From: Chryseobacterium formosum
Lineage (GTDB): Bacteria > Bacteroidota > Bacteroidia > Flavobacteriales > Weeksellaceae
Direction of reading: 5' to 3'
DNA: 64,000 nt
Assembly (NCBI RefSeq): GCF_026460885.1
Contig: NZ_JAOVZW010000015.1
Location: forward strand, 186,001-250,000
Shown here piece by piece: positions 17,293 to 25,545 of the stretch (its first letter is position 1; every line of letters begins with the position of its first letter). Position numbers and translations under genes: made by a program. Below the pieces are notes generated by a model. The model ran no database searches, was not told the origin of the DNA, and saw nothing but the letters and a program-made list of their open reading frames with translations.

Positions 17293-18042
17293 TTACCAGT
17301 TATTCAAACCGTTTTCTAAAGCTTTTTTATAATTTTCTTCATCAAAAGAGTAGAGATCTGGAGACTTGTGTGCGCCGCCACGACGTTGTTCATCTAATTT
17401 TCTGAGAATACCTAAATTCTTTATTTTTCTGTAAAAATTTCCTCTGTTGAGTTCTTTTCCCAAGATGGTCTCGTAGAGTTTCTGCAATTCCGAAAGGGTG
17501 AATTTTTCGGGCAAAAGATTATAACCGATTGGTTTGTATGAAATTCTTTCTCTTAATGTCAATAATGCTTTGTCGATAATTTCACGGTGATCCATTGCCA
17601 ATTCAATTTCATTAAGCTGGCTCAGATAAATCCACTCACATTTATCACTGAATTCATCTAAAATCAGATTCGCATTATCCGGATTGTATAATGCGTAATA
17701 TCCGATAGAAACAAAACGTTGTTTGTGCCACAAAGAATCATCAAAATCTTCAAAATAAAATTCACTTCTTTTATTCTTTCCAAAAACGGCAAATTCTTCC
17801 AAATAGACATCAGAAATTCCAGCTCTTTCTCTCAACACTCTTTCAGCAGCAGCATCCAAATCTTCATCTTTTTTTACATATCCACCTGGTAAAAGCCATT
17901 GTTTGCGGTAGGTCATTTGAAGCAATAATACTTTGAGCTCACTTTGATCAAACCCAAAAACAACGGGATCAGTCGATAAATGCGGAATAAATAAATCTTT
18001 AGCCTCTTCGGACTTTTTTAAAAATTGCTGTTGTGGATCCAT
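17293..18042 (-). CDS. Nudix-fold transcriptional regulator (NrtR/AraR-like) of a sugar locus
   Basis: 249 aa. An N-terminal Nudix domain (about 20-165) is followed by a winged helix (about 175-245; KFTLSELQKLYETILGKEL, NFYRKIKNLGI). The Nudix box reads G54-x5-E60-x7-R68-V69-L70-R71-E72-R73: the REUxEE core has lost two of its glutamates, so hydrolysis is unlikely and the domain probably senses a ligand. In Bacteroidetes, regulators of this architecture control arabinose, xylose and similar sugar genes. It is divergent from the glycan locus starting at 18530. Confidence 0.88.
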   Translation of the reverse strand: MDPQQQFLKKSEEAKDLFIPHLSTDPVVFGFDQSELKVLLLQMTYRKQWLLPGGYVKKDEDLDAAAERVLRERAGISDVYLEEFAVFGKNKRSEFYFEDFDDSLWHKQRFVSIGYYALYNPDNANLILDEFSDKCEWIYLSQLNEIELAMDHREIIDKALLTLRERISYKPIGYNLLPEKFTLSELQKLYETILGKELNRGNFYRKIKNLGILRKLDEQRRGGAHKSPDLYSFDEENYKKALENGLNNW

Positions 18043-18069
18043 ATTAATAATAAGAAATTCTTAATAAGA

Positions 18070-18077
18070 CAAATTTA
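18070..18077 (-). promoter_or_regulatory. Candidate -7 promoter element of the Nudix regulator
   Basis: On the minus strand the bases read TAAATTTG, an exact TAnnTTTG match, 27 bases before the start codon at 18042. No clear -33 TTG was found. Confidence 0.45.
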
Positions 18078-18286
18078 ACATTAAAATTTAACTGTTGTGC
18101 TAAATTTCATGATTTGATACCAATTTTGGGAGTTTTTTATAATGATTTTTATCATTATTTCAATAAGAATCAATAAATTTTAGTTATTATTATTAATTTT
18201 AATTAATTTAAAATCAAATAATTACACATAATATTAAATTTTATTAACAATTTTTTTGTTCATCTTAAAATTTTACAGTAGACTTG

Positions 18287-18309
18287 TAATGCTTCTTATT
18301 GAAGCATTA
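18287..18309. promoter_or_regulatory. Inverted repeat, candidate operator or attenuator
   Basis: TAATGCTTC, 5-base spacer TTATT, GAAGCATTA: perfect 9-bp arms within the divergent control region. There is no T run directly after it, so an operator for the Nudix regulator is at least as likely as a terminator. Confidence 0.5.
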
Positions 18310-18529
18310 AAAATAAACAACTGTCATGAATATATTTTATCCTTTTTTAGCATTTGGTTAAGTATTGCAAGGTAAATTTTTAACAGTATTTAATTTATTT
18401 ACGCAATAACGTTCACAAAATTTATCTTTTTCAAATTTAATTTAAAGAAAATCTAAAAAATAACAGCTGAAAAACTTCGGCTGAAGGATAAATTTTGTCT
18501 TATAACAACAGAAACAACTATATAAAAAC

Positions 18530-20794
18530 ATGAGAAAATCTATCCTTAAAATCTCAGCTTTAGGCTTGATGCTTTCCTTTGCTTCAGTTTTTGGACAAGA
18601 AAAAACTGATACGCTGGCTGTAAAGAATGCGCTGAACGCTGTCAAAACCGAAGAAGGCGTAAAAACCGTTACAACATCTTCCAAAGAAGACAACAACAGA
18701 AACGTAATGTTGAATGCTGCCAATAACACAAGTCCGAGAGACGTGAATATCGGCTTGCCCTCAACCGTTGGAGGAATTACCATTCTTGAAAACGATTTGC
18801 CTGCCGTTTACTTCTTTTGGCCGGAACTTCCCAACAAAACGTGGAGACAAAGTGTTGGTTTAGAAAAAACCGGACTTCTGAAAATGGATCAGTTGGCAAA
18901 TACAATGGGTGACCTTGGTTTTGCAGTGAATTCTTATTCTCAGACCGGAACGAAAGATTTTAAATTAAAAGGAAAACTCACTACAAGTACTTTCGGTTGG
19001 TTGCAGGGTGATGTAAATGCTTCCGGACCCATTTCTAAGAATGGCTGGACATACACCGTTGGAGCTTTTGCGAACTTTGATCCGAGTACCTATAAATTAG
19101 GCTTCGCAAGAAATGTTGATGAGACAAAGATTTTCAGAGCAGGTATCACCAAATATTTCAATGATGACAAAGGTAAAATCTCAATTTTATATAAATACGC
19201 AGATTCTTACAGCATTACCAATTACGCTGTCTTTCAGTACGGAGAAAACGGAAAAGTAACCGAGCTTGACAATTTCAGAATCGGTAGAGATTCTTACATT
19301 GTGAACGACGGAAAAATGAAAATGAAAGATATCCTTTCCGGAGAAACATATTGGGCAAATATGGCTGGAAATGACAACAGAAATACGTCTCACAACATCG
19401 ATATCTTCGGTAATTATTTGCTTAATAACGGCTGGAATTTCAAATTCTCAACGAGAGCGCACTTTGCAACCGCAAAATCTTCTAATATCATTCCATTAAG
19501 TATTTTCAATGCCGGTGCCTCTGCAGGATATACAATTGCTTCTACCGGACAGCCATATTCAGGAGCCGTGGGAACGCAGTTGGCAATGCACACGCCGGCA
19601 ACTCCGATTACCAATATTGCAGGACGTTTTAGCTTAAACAAACAGTTAGGAAGTCATAATGTTACTTTTGGAGTCTTAGAACAATATTATAATATCGATA
19701 AATTTACTTCTAACAGGTCATTCTTCTTTCAGACTGTTGAACCGCAACCTCAAAGATTGATCGGACCTACGACAGATGCAGACGGTTTCTACAACTACAA
19801 TGCAGGAGGAGAATTCCACAGCGGAACAGAAAACAAACTTTCGGTTTACGGAACAGACGAATGGAAAGTTTCAGATAACTTCAATTTAAGTTACGGTTTA
19901 CATTTAAGAAATCACATCATTGATGGCGAATATTCTTTGACTCCAAGAACCGTAGGTTTTAATTTTACAAATGAAAATCAGTTTAACCAGATCAATCAAA
20001 GCTTTTTCCAGATTGCAGGAAGTTTAAATGCGACTTATAACATCAGTAAAAACTTTGGAGTTATTGCGAATTTCCTTTATACAGAAGAAAACAGAAGACT
20101 GGAAAGTTATTCTCAGGCTTTTGAACCGAATACGAACAAAATCAAAAGTCCGTTGGGAGCTTTGGGAGTTTTCTGGAACACAGATTACATCCAGTTGATT
20201 TCTCAGGCGACTTATCTTAAAAAGAACAACAACTTGAACAGATACAACTTGGTAAACCCGGCGAATACAACTCAGGCTCAAAACGTTACCGTTTACTATG
20301 ATATCCAGACGATTGGATGGACAACTGATTTTGTGGTAAAACCTTTCAAAGGATTTAATCTGCATTATCTATTGACTTTACAGAATCCGGTGTACAAAAA
20401 GTTCAATTTCAATGCTTTCGGAACAGCTTACGACTATAACGACAACAATGTGTTAGGCGTTGCTAAAGTATTAATGGAAATCGACCCGAGTTATACGGTT
20501 GACAAATGGAGATTTTGGGCAAGTTTCAGATATTTCTCAAAACAATATGCAAACCTTACGAACGCTTTATACTTTGCACCAAGATGGGAAACTTTTGGTG
20601 GCGTAAGTTATACAGTTAATAAAAATATTAATGTCGGCGCAACAGTTATCAACTTCCTGAACCAACGAGGAGCAAGCGGAACCATCAACGGCGCCGAATT
20701 GATTACCGATGCAAGTCCATACTATGGAAAACTGTTGACGGGAACTTACATTATGCCATTAACTGGTCAGTTTTCTGTAAGCTTTAATTTCTAA
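18530..20794 (+). CDS. TonB-dependent receptor of a glycan-utilisation locus
   Basis: 754 aa with a signal peptide (cleavage near SVFGQ). A short plug-like segment (about 40-170) is followed by a beta-barrel of alternating aromatic strands; the last residues GQFSVSFNF form the usual outer-membrane C-terminal strand ending in Phe. There is no N-terminal carboxypeptidase-like domain and no SusD gene next to it, so it is not a standard SusC. It probably imports the sugar handled by the GH3 enzymes downstream (10-bp gap to the first). Confidence 0.85.
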   Translation: MRKSILKISALGLMLSFASVFGQEKTDTLAVKNALNAVKTEEGVKTVTTSSKEDNNRNVMLNAANNTSPRDVNIGLPSTVGGITILENDLPAVYFFWPELPNKTWRQSVGLEKTGLLKMDQLANTMGDLGFAVNSYSQTGTKDFKLKGKLTTSTFGWLQGDVNASGPISKNGWTYTVGAFANFDPSTYKLGFARNVDETKIFRAGITKYFNDDKGKISILYKYADSYSITNYAVFQYGENGKVTELDNFRIGRDSYIVNDGKMKMKDILSGETYWANMAGNDNRNTSHNIDIFGNYLLNNGWNFKFSTRAHFATAKSSNIIPLSIFNAGASAGYTIASTGQPYSGAVGTQLAMHTPATPITNIAGRFSLNKQLGSHNVTFGVLEQYYNIDKFTSNRSFFFQTVEPQPQRLIGPTTDADGFYNYNAGGEFHSGTENKLSVYGTDEWKVSDNFNLSYGLHLRNHIIDGEYSLTPRTVGFNFTNENQFNQINQSFFQIAGSLNATYNISKNFGVIANFLYTEENRRLESYSQAFEPNTNKIKSPLGALGVFWNTDYIQLISQATYLKKNNNLNRYNLVNPANTTQAQNVTVYYDIQTIGWTTDFVVKPFKGFNLHYLLTLQNPVYKKFNFNAFGTAYDYNDNNVLGVAKVLMEIDPSYTVDKWRFWASFRYFSKQYANLTNALYFAPRWETFGGVSYTVNKNINVGATVINFLNQRGASGTINGAELITDASPYYGKLLTGTYIMPLTGQFSVSFNF

Positions 20795-20803
20795 AATTTA
20801 AAA

Positions 20804-23095
20804 ATGAAAAAATCAGTATTTAATATAGCCGCATTATTTTTGGGTATCACTGCATTTTCTCAAAATATCCAAACCGTTACCAATTCCAAAGGTCCGGTTT
20901 TGGGATATTCTGCAGATTCAGGCGTGAAAATCCTGACGGTTGGCGGAAATAAATTTAAAGATTTAAACAAAAACGGAAAGCTTGATAAATACGAAGACTG
21001 GAGACTTTCTGTGGACGAAAGAGCAAAAGATTTAGCTTCAAAAATGTCGGTTGAGCAGATTGCTGGTTTGATGTTGTATAGCGGTCATCAGTCGGTTCCA
21101 GCTCCTGCAGAAGGTTTCAGAGCAGGAAAATACAACGGAATGTTTTACAAAGAAAGCGGCACAAAAGCTTTTGATTTAACAGACCAGCAGAAGAAATTTC
21201 TTAAAGAAGACAACCTTCGTCATGTTCTGGTAACAACAGTAGAATCTCCGGAAATTGCCGCAAAATGGAGCAATAATATTCAGGCGTACATCGAAGGTTT
21301 AGGATTGGGAATTCCTGCCAACAATAGTACAGACCCAAGACATTCTGCAACCGTAACCGCAGAATTTAACGAAGGCGCAGGCGGACAGATTTCTCTTTGG
21401 CCGGACGGTTTGGCGATGGGCGCAACTTTCGACCCGGAATTGGTTAAGAAATTCGGAAATATCGCTGCTCAGGAATATAGAGCCTTGGGAATTTCAACCG
21501 CTTTATCTCCACAAATCGATTTAGGAACTGAACCTCGTTGGTACAGAATCGCTTATGTTTTCTCTGAAAGTCCGGAATTGACGGCAGACTTAGGAAGAGG
21601 TTACATCGACGGTTTCCAAACCACCATCGGAAGCAAAAACGGTTGGGGAAATAAAAGTGTAAACGCAATGGTGAAACACTGGCCTGGAGGCGGACCTGAA
21701 GAAGGCGGACGCGATGGTCACTGGGCGATGGGAAAATACGCAGTTTATCCAGGAAATAATTTCCAAAATCACGTAAAACCTTTTACTGAAGGTGCTTTCA
21801 AACTCAATGGAGGAACCAAAGAAGCTTCTGCGGTAATGCCTTATTACACCATCAGTTTTAATCAGGATACCAAAAATGGTGAAAACGTTGGAAACGGTTA
21901 TAGCAAATATTTGATCACCGATTTACTTCGTGGAAAATACAAATACGATGGCGTAGTCTGCACCGATTGGTTAATCACGGCAGACGAACCGAAATCTCCG
22001 GGAGGATTTGCAGGAAAACCTTGGGGCGCAGAAAAATTGTCAATCGCTCAACGTCATTACAAAGTGTTAGAAGCCGGAGTTGACCAATTCGGAGGAAACA
22101 ACGATAAAGCTCCTGTTTTGGAAGCCTATCAAATGGGCGTGAAAGAACACGGCGAAAAAGCGTATCGTGCAAAATTTGAGCAGTCTGCCGTTCGTCTGTT
22201 GAGAAATTTCTTCAGAACAGGATTGTTTGAAAATCCTTATGTAAACACCGAAGAAACCAACAAAATCGTCGGTAATCCTGAATTTATGAAAGCAGGTTAC
22301 GAAGCTCAGGTAAAATCCATCGTGATGTTGAAAAACAAAGCCAATATTCTTCCGATTAAAGAAAGAAAAACGGTTTACATTCCGAAAAGATATTCTCCGG
22401 CAACCTTCAACTGGTGGGGAGTTTACACCGGACCATCTTTGGAATATCCTGTCGATATCGAAAAAGTGAAGAAACATTTTAACGTCACAGACGACCCTGC
22501 AAAAGCTGATTTCGCTTTGGTTTTCGTGAAAAGTCCGCACAGTGAAGAAGGCGGTTACAGTGACGTCGATGCCAAAGAAGGCGGCAACGGTTATGTCCCG
22601 ATTTCTCTTCAGTATCAGACTTACACAGCAACCGAAGCCCGTGAAAAAAGTATCGCAGCGGGAGACCCTGTTGTTGCACCGAATGTTCACGACAGAACGT
22701 TCAAAAACAAAACTTCCACAGCGACCAATTTCACAGATTTGTTAGCGATAGAAAATGCTTACAAAGCAATGAACGGAAAGCCGGTTATCGTTTCCATAAC
22801 AGCTTCCAAGCCAATGATTTTTAATGAATTTGAAAAACACGCAGATGCTATTCTGATGAATTTCAATGTGTCAAATCAGGCAGTTGTAGATATTGTGACC
22901 GGAAAATACGAACCTTCAGGATTGCTTCCACTTCAGATGCCTGCGAATATGACAACGGTTGAAAAGCAGAAAGAAGACGTTCCTTACGATATGGAAACGC
23001 ACAAAGATTCCGAAGGTCACAACTACGATTTCGGGTACGGAATGAACTGGTCTGGTGTTATTAAAGATGCAAGAACTCAAAAATATCATAAGTAA
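20804..23095 (+). CDS. Exported glycoside hydrolase family 3 enzyme, copy 1
   Basis: 763 aa with a signal peptide (about 1-20). A short EF-hand-like segment (DLNKNGKLDKYEDWRLSVDE) precedes the GH3 barrel. KHWPGG has Lys291/His292, where the family usually has KHF. The predicted nucleophile is Asp388 in VVCTDWL. The second domain carries KSIVMLKN, and the end YDFGYGMNWSG matches the usual FGYGLSY-like close of GH3. No C-terminal fibronectin III domain is present, unlike the second GH3 at 25546. Beta-glucosidase-type exo-action is likely; the linkage is unknown. Confidence 0.92.
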   Translation: MKKSVFNIAALFLGITAFSQNIQTVTNSKGPVLGYSADSGVKILTVGGNKFKDLNKNGKLDKYEDWRLSVDERAKDLASKMSVEQIAGLMLYSGHQSVPAPAEGFRAGKYNGMFYKESGTKAFDLTDQQKKFLKEDNLRHVLVTTVESPEIAAKWSNNIQAYIEGLGLGIPANNSTDPRHSATVTAEFNEGAGGQISLWPDGLAMGATFDPELVKKFGNIAAQEYRALGISTALSPQIDLGTEPRWYRIAYVFSESPELTADLGRGYIDGFQTTIGSKNGWGNKSVNAMVKHWPGGGPEEGGRDGHWAMGKYAVYPGNNFQNHVKPFTEGAFKLNGGTKEASAVMPYYTISFNQDTKNGENVGNGYSKYLITDLLRGKYKYDGVVCTDWLITADEPKSPGGFAGKPWGAEKLSIAQRHYKVLEAGVDQFGGNNDKAPVLEAYQMGVKEHGEKAYRAKFEQSAVRLLRNFFRTGLFENPYVNTEETNKIVGNPEFMKAGYEAQVKSIVMLKNKANILPIKERKTVYIPKRYSPATFNWWGVYTGPSLEYPVDIEKVKKHFNVTDDPAKADFALVFVKSPHSEEGGYSDVDAKEGGNGYVPISLQYQTYTATEAREKSIAAGDPVVAPNVHDRTFKNKTSTATNFTDLLAIENAYKAMNGKPVIVSITASKPMIFNEFEKHADAILMNFNVSNQAVVDIVTGKYEPSGLLPLQMPANMTTVEKQKEDVPYDMETHKDSEGHNYDFGYGMNWSGVIKDARTQKYHK

Positions 23096-23174
23096 TAGTT
23101 CATCTTAAATAGGTTAATTGATGTCTTGAGACCGGGCATTATGTTCGGTCTCATTTCTTTTGACATAATATTTT

Positions 23175-23284
23175 GGGCAGCTATTTCCGCCTTCCGCTCC
23201 CAATCTTTTTTGCAAGACGATTTCAGTTTAAATAGAACTCGAAGGTCAAGCAAAAAAGGATTTCCGCTCAAGTCGGGCTGCGTG
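23175..23284. repeat. Dispersed structured repeat, copy A
   Basis: Begins GGGCAGCTATTTCCGCCTTC and ends CAAGTCGGGCTGCGTG. Copy B at 54606-54689 shares both ends nearly base for base, while the middle differs but keeps a hairpin (CTTTTTTGC with GCAAAAAAG here). GCAGC near the start can pair with GCTGC near the end. Conserved ends with a variable paired middle suggest a mobile or RNA-structured element. Confidence 0.75.
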
Positions 23285-23312
23285 CAATTCGATGTTGAAA
23301 TCAACAGCATTT

Positions 23313-23380
23313 TTGTCATTCCGTAGGAATCTAAGCTCAGTATTTCAAATATCATTGTTGAGATTCCTACGGAATGACAA
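23313..23380. repeat. 20-bp perfect inverted repeat
   Basis: Arms 23313-23332 (TTGTCATTCCGTAGGAATCT) and 23361-23380 (exact reverse complement) with 28 bases between. The GTCATTCCG part recurs in the element at 46901-46972, so this is one family of dispersed flavobacterial hairpins. Confidence 0.8.
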
Positions 23381-23423
23381 ACTAACTACAAAGTTTAAGA
23401 ACTAAAAATCAAAACAAATCAAA

Positions 23424-24302
23424 ATGAAAAAATTAATCATAACAAGTTTATTTCTTGCAGGTTTAACAACCATCAACGCTCAAAAATCAATTCCATTATA
23501 CAAAGGAAAAGCACCGGGAACAGAAAATTGGACGCAGAAAGAAGCGCAGCAATTCAATGAATTGTTTAAAACAGAAGTCGTTTTCAATGTAGCGCAACCT
23601 TCAATGTTATTGTTCGAAGCCGATAAATCAAAAGCCAACGGAACAGTAATAGTAATTGCTCCAGGTGGCGGTTTCCAAAGTTTATCTATCAACAGAGAAG
23701 GAATTGATGTTGCCAAAAAACTAGCAGAAAACGGAATCACGGCAGTTGTTTTAAAATACAGATTATTGGAAACAAAATCCAACGACCCAGCCAAAGAAAT
23801 GATGGAAAACATCAAAGACAGAAAAGCATTTGATGCGAAAACAGCACCGATAAAAGTAATGGCTGGAAACGATATCAAAACTGCTATCTCATACATCAGA
23901 AAAAATGCAGAAAAACTTAATGTAAATCCAGAAAAACTTGGTGTTATCGGATTTTCAGCTGGTGCAAGTGTGATTCTGGAAAGCGTACTTCACAGCGATG
24001 ATGCTTCTACAATTCCAAATTTTGCCGCTTCCATCTACGGTGGTCCGAGTGATTCAGTTTTAGGTTACAAAATCCCTGAGCAAAAGTTGCCTTTATTCAT
24101 TTGTGCAGCAGATGATGACCAACTGAAATTGGCTCCGAAATCTATTTTATTATACACCAAATGGCACGATGCAAAACAGCCTGTAGAACTTCATATCTAT
24201 GAAAAAGGCGGTCACGGTTTCGGAATGGGGAAACAGAATCTTCCTGCTGATAAATGGTCGGATGTGTATTTAGATTGGCTGAAATTCCACAAATTTTTAT
24301 AA
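23424..24302 (+). CDS. Exported alpha/beta hydrolase, carbohydrate esterase-like
   Basis: 292 aa with a signal peptide ending near INAQ. The oxyanion segment VIVIAPGGGF, the nucleophile elbow GFSAGAS (Ser178), the acid in CAADDDQ and the histidine in EKGGHGFGMG form a complete triad. It resembles acetyl-xylan-type esterases that remove acyl groups from sugars. It lies between two GH3 genes, so deacylation of the same glycan is a reasonable inference. Confidence 0.88.
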   Translation: MKKLIITSLFLAGLTTINAQKSIPLYKGKAPGTENWTQKEAQQFNELFKTEVVFNVAQPSMLLFEADKSKANGTVIVIAPGGGFQSLSINREGIDVAKKLAENGITAVVLKYRLLETKSNDPAKEMMENIKDRKAFDAKTAPIKVMAGNDIKTAISYIRKNAEKLNVNPEKLGVIGFSAGASVILESVLHSDDASTIPNFAASIYGGPSDSVLGYKIPEQKLPLFICAADDDQLKLAPKSILLYTKWHDAKQPVELHIYEKGGHGFGMGKQNLPADKWSDVYLDWLKFHKFL

Positions 24303-24336
24303 CATTTTAATTAAATCATAAAGATTGAATTAATTA

Positions 24337-24463
24337 AAATCTCACGCAGATTGAGCAAATTCACAGATAATACAATTAAAAATCTGCTTTATCTGAATAA
24401 TCTGCGAGAGATTTATAGAGTCCCAAAGGGACGATTTACTAAAGGATAGGATAAAATCCTATC
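24337..24463. repeat. Composite of three hairpins between esterase and nucleoside-hydrolase-like genes
   Basis: Arms 24337-24352 and 24399-24414 pair in 15 of 16 bases (AAATCTCACGCAGATT). Two short hairpins follow: GTCCC-AAA-GGGAC at 24420-24432 and GATAGGAT-AAA-ATCCTATC at 24445-24463. There is no gene in the 201-bp gap. Confidence 0.75.
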
Positions 24464-24503
24464 AGAAAATAATCAATAACTCTTTTGTGGTTAACCTAAA
24501 ACA

Positions 24504-25532
24504 ATGAAATCAATTTTTAATATAGTTTCTTTTTTTGCGGCAATGGCTGTGTCCGCACAGTCTTCTGCCGTGATTTCGGAAATGGATAAATACGTAAAAC
24601 CCCGCTATTGCGTTATCGTCGATAACGATTTCGGCGGCGACCCAGACGGATTGTTTCAACTCGTTCATCAGATTCTTTCGCCTTCCACAGAAATCAAAGG
24701 AATTATCGGTTCCCATTTAAAACAAGGCGACCCGTTTGACAAATCAGATATTACTGCGGAAAATGCTGTAAAAAGAGTCAACGAAACGTTGGAAGTGATG
24801 AATTTGAAAAACAAGTTCAACGTTCTACAAGGTTCGAATGAACAATTGAAAGATTTGAAAACTCCAAACATTTCTGAAGGTGCAAAAGCAATCGTTGCCG
24901 AAGCAATGAAAGCCGATGAGAAAAATCCTTTGTTTATAGTTTGCGGTGCTGGATTGACGGAAGTGGCAAGTGCTTATCTAATGGAGCCAAAAATTGCCGA
25001 CAAAATTGTTGTCGTTTGGATTGGCGGTCCGGAATATCCCGATTTGGCAACGCCACCTCCAGGTTATACGCCTTTGGAATATAATTTAGGAATCGACACC
25101 AAAGCAGCACAGGTTGTTTTCAATGAATCCAACTTAAATATCTGGCAAATTCCTAGAAACGCTTACAGACAGACTTTGATGTCTTATGGAGAGCTCATTA
25201 CCAAAGTAAAACCAGAAGGAAAAACGGGAGCTTATCTTACTAAAAAGATTGAAGACCTGATGGAAATGGTTCAGAAATTCAATCTGAAAATCGGCGAAAC
25301 TTACATTATGGGTGACAGTCCTTTGGTTTTGCTGACAGCTTTACAGTCTTCATTTGAAGCAGACCCATCTTCAAGTTCTTACGTCATCAAAAATGCGCCG
25401 AAAATCAATGATAATGGACTTTACGAATATAATCCGAAAGGAAGGAACATTAGAGTCTATACGCAGCTCGATACCCGACTGATGTTCGAAGATTTCTATT
25501 CAAAATTAAAATTATTCAATAACAAAAAGTAA
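24504..25532 (+). CDS. Exported nucleoside-hydrolase-like enzyme
   Basis: 342 aa with a signal peptide (cleavage near VSAQS). The N-terminal calcium-binding motif of nucleoside hydrolases is visible as IVDNDFGGDPDG, followed by EIKGIIGSHLKQ, an FIVCGAGLTEVASAY segment and VVWIGG, all fitting the fold. Exported members of this fold occur in polysaccharide-degrading loci (DUF1593-like), where the bond cut is not a nucleoside. Its place between the esterase and the second GH3, 13 bases before the latter, supports a glycan role; the substrate is unknown. Confidence 0.82.
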   Translation: MKSIFNIVSFFAAMAVSAQSSAVISEMDKYVKPRYCVIVDNDFGGDPDGLFQLVHQILSPSTEIKGIIGSHLKQGDPFDKSDITAENAVKRVNETLEVMNLKNKFNVLQGSNEQLKDLKTPNISEGAKAIVAEAMKADEKNPLFIVCGAGLTEVASAYLMEPKIADKIVVVWIGGPEYPDLATPPPGYTPLEYNLGIDTKAAQVVFNESNLNIWQIPRNAYRQTLMSYGELITKVKPEGKTGAYLTKKIEDLMEMVQKFNLKIGETYIMGDSPLVLLTALQSSFEADPSSSSYVIKNAPKINDNGLYEYNPKGRNIRVYTQLDTRLMFEDFYSKLKLFNNKK

Positions 25533-25545
25533 AAAATATAGAATT

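Larger units (their letters stand above)
18043..18529. other. 487-bp divergent control region between Nudix regulator and glycan locus
   Basis: No credible gene. It contains the regulator promoter (18070-18077), a long A+T-rich stretch, a 9-bp inverted repeat at 18287-18309 and, near the 3' end, a hairpin CAGCTGAA/TTCGGCTG about 45 bases before the receptor ATG. A near-consensus TAAATTTTG lies around 18491. The length suggests a long 5' leader or several operator sites. Confidence 0.6.
23096..23423. other. 328-bp gap filled by two dispersed repeat elements
   Basis: No credible gene. A structured repeat occupies 23175-23284 (second copy at 54606-54689) and a 20-bp inverted repeat occupies 23313-23380. 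Short reading frames here are the products of these repeats. Confidence 0.8.

Noticed and set aside
18325..18360. 11-codon leader peptide upstream of the receptor gene
   Set aside because: A short ATG frame exists, but there is no attenuator-like structure or codon bias to support it.
18530..20794. SusC of a SusC/SusD pair
   Set aside because: No SusD-like lipoprotein follows and the N-terminal carboxypeptidase-like domain is absent.
22067..22690. 207-aa gene antisense to the first GH3
   Set aside because: Its composition is that of an antisense shadow (rich in Phe, Arg, Cys, His) and the GH3 frame is clearly coding.
23086..23355. Small genes on both strands between GH3 and esterase
   Set aside because: They are formed by the structured repeat and the inverted repeat in this gap.
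23480..23896. 138-aa gene antisense to the esterase
   Set aside because: The sense frame carries a full catalytic triad.
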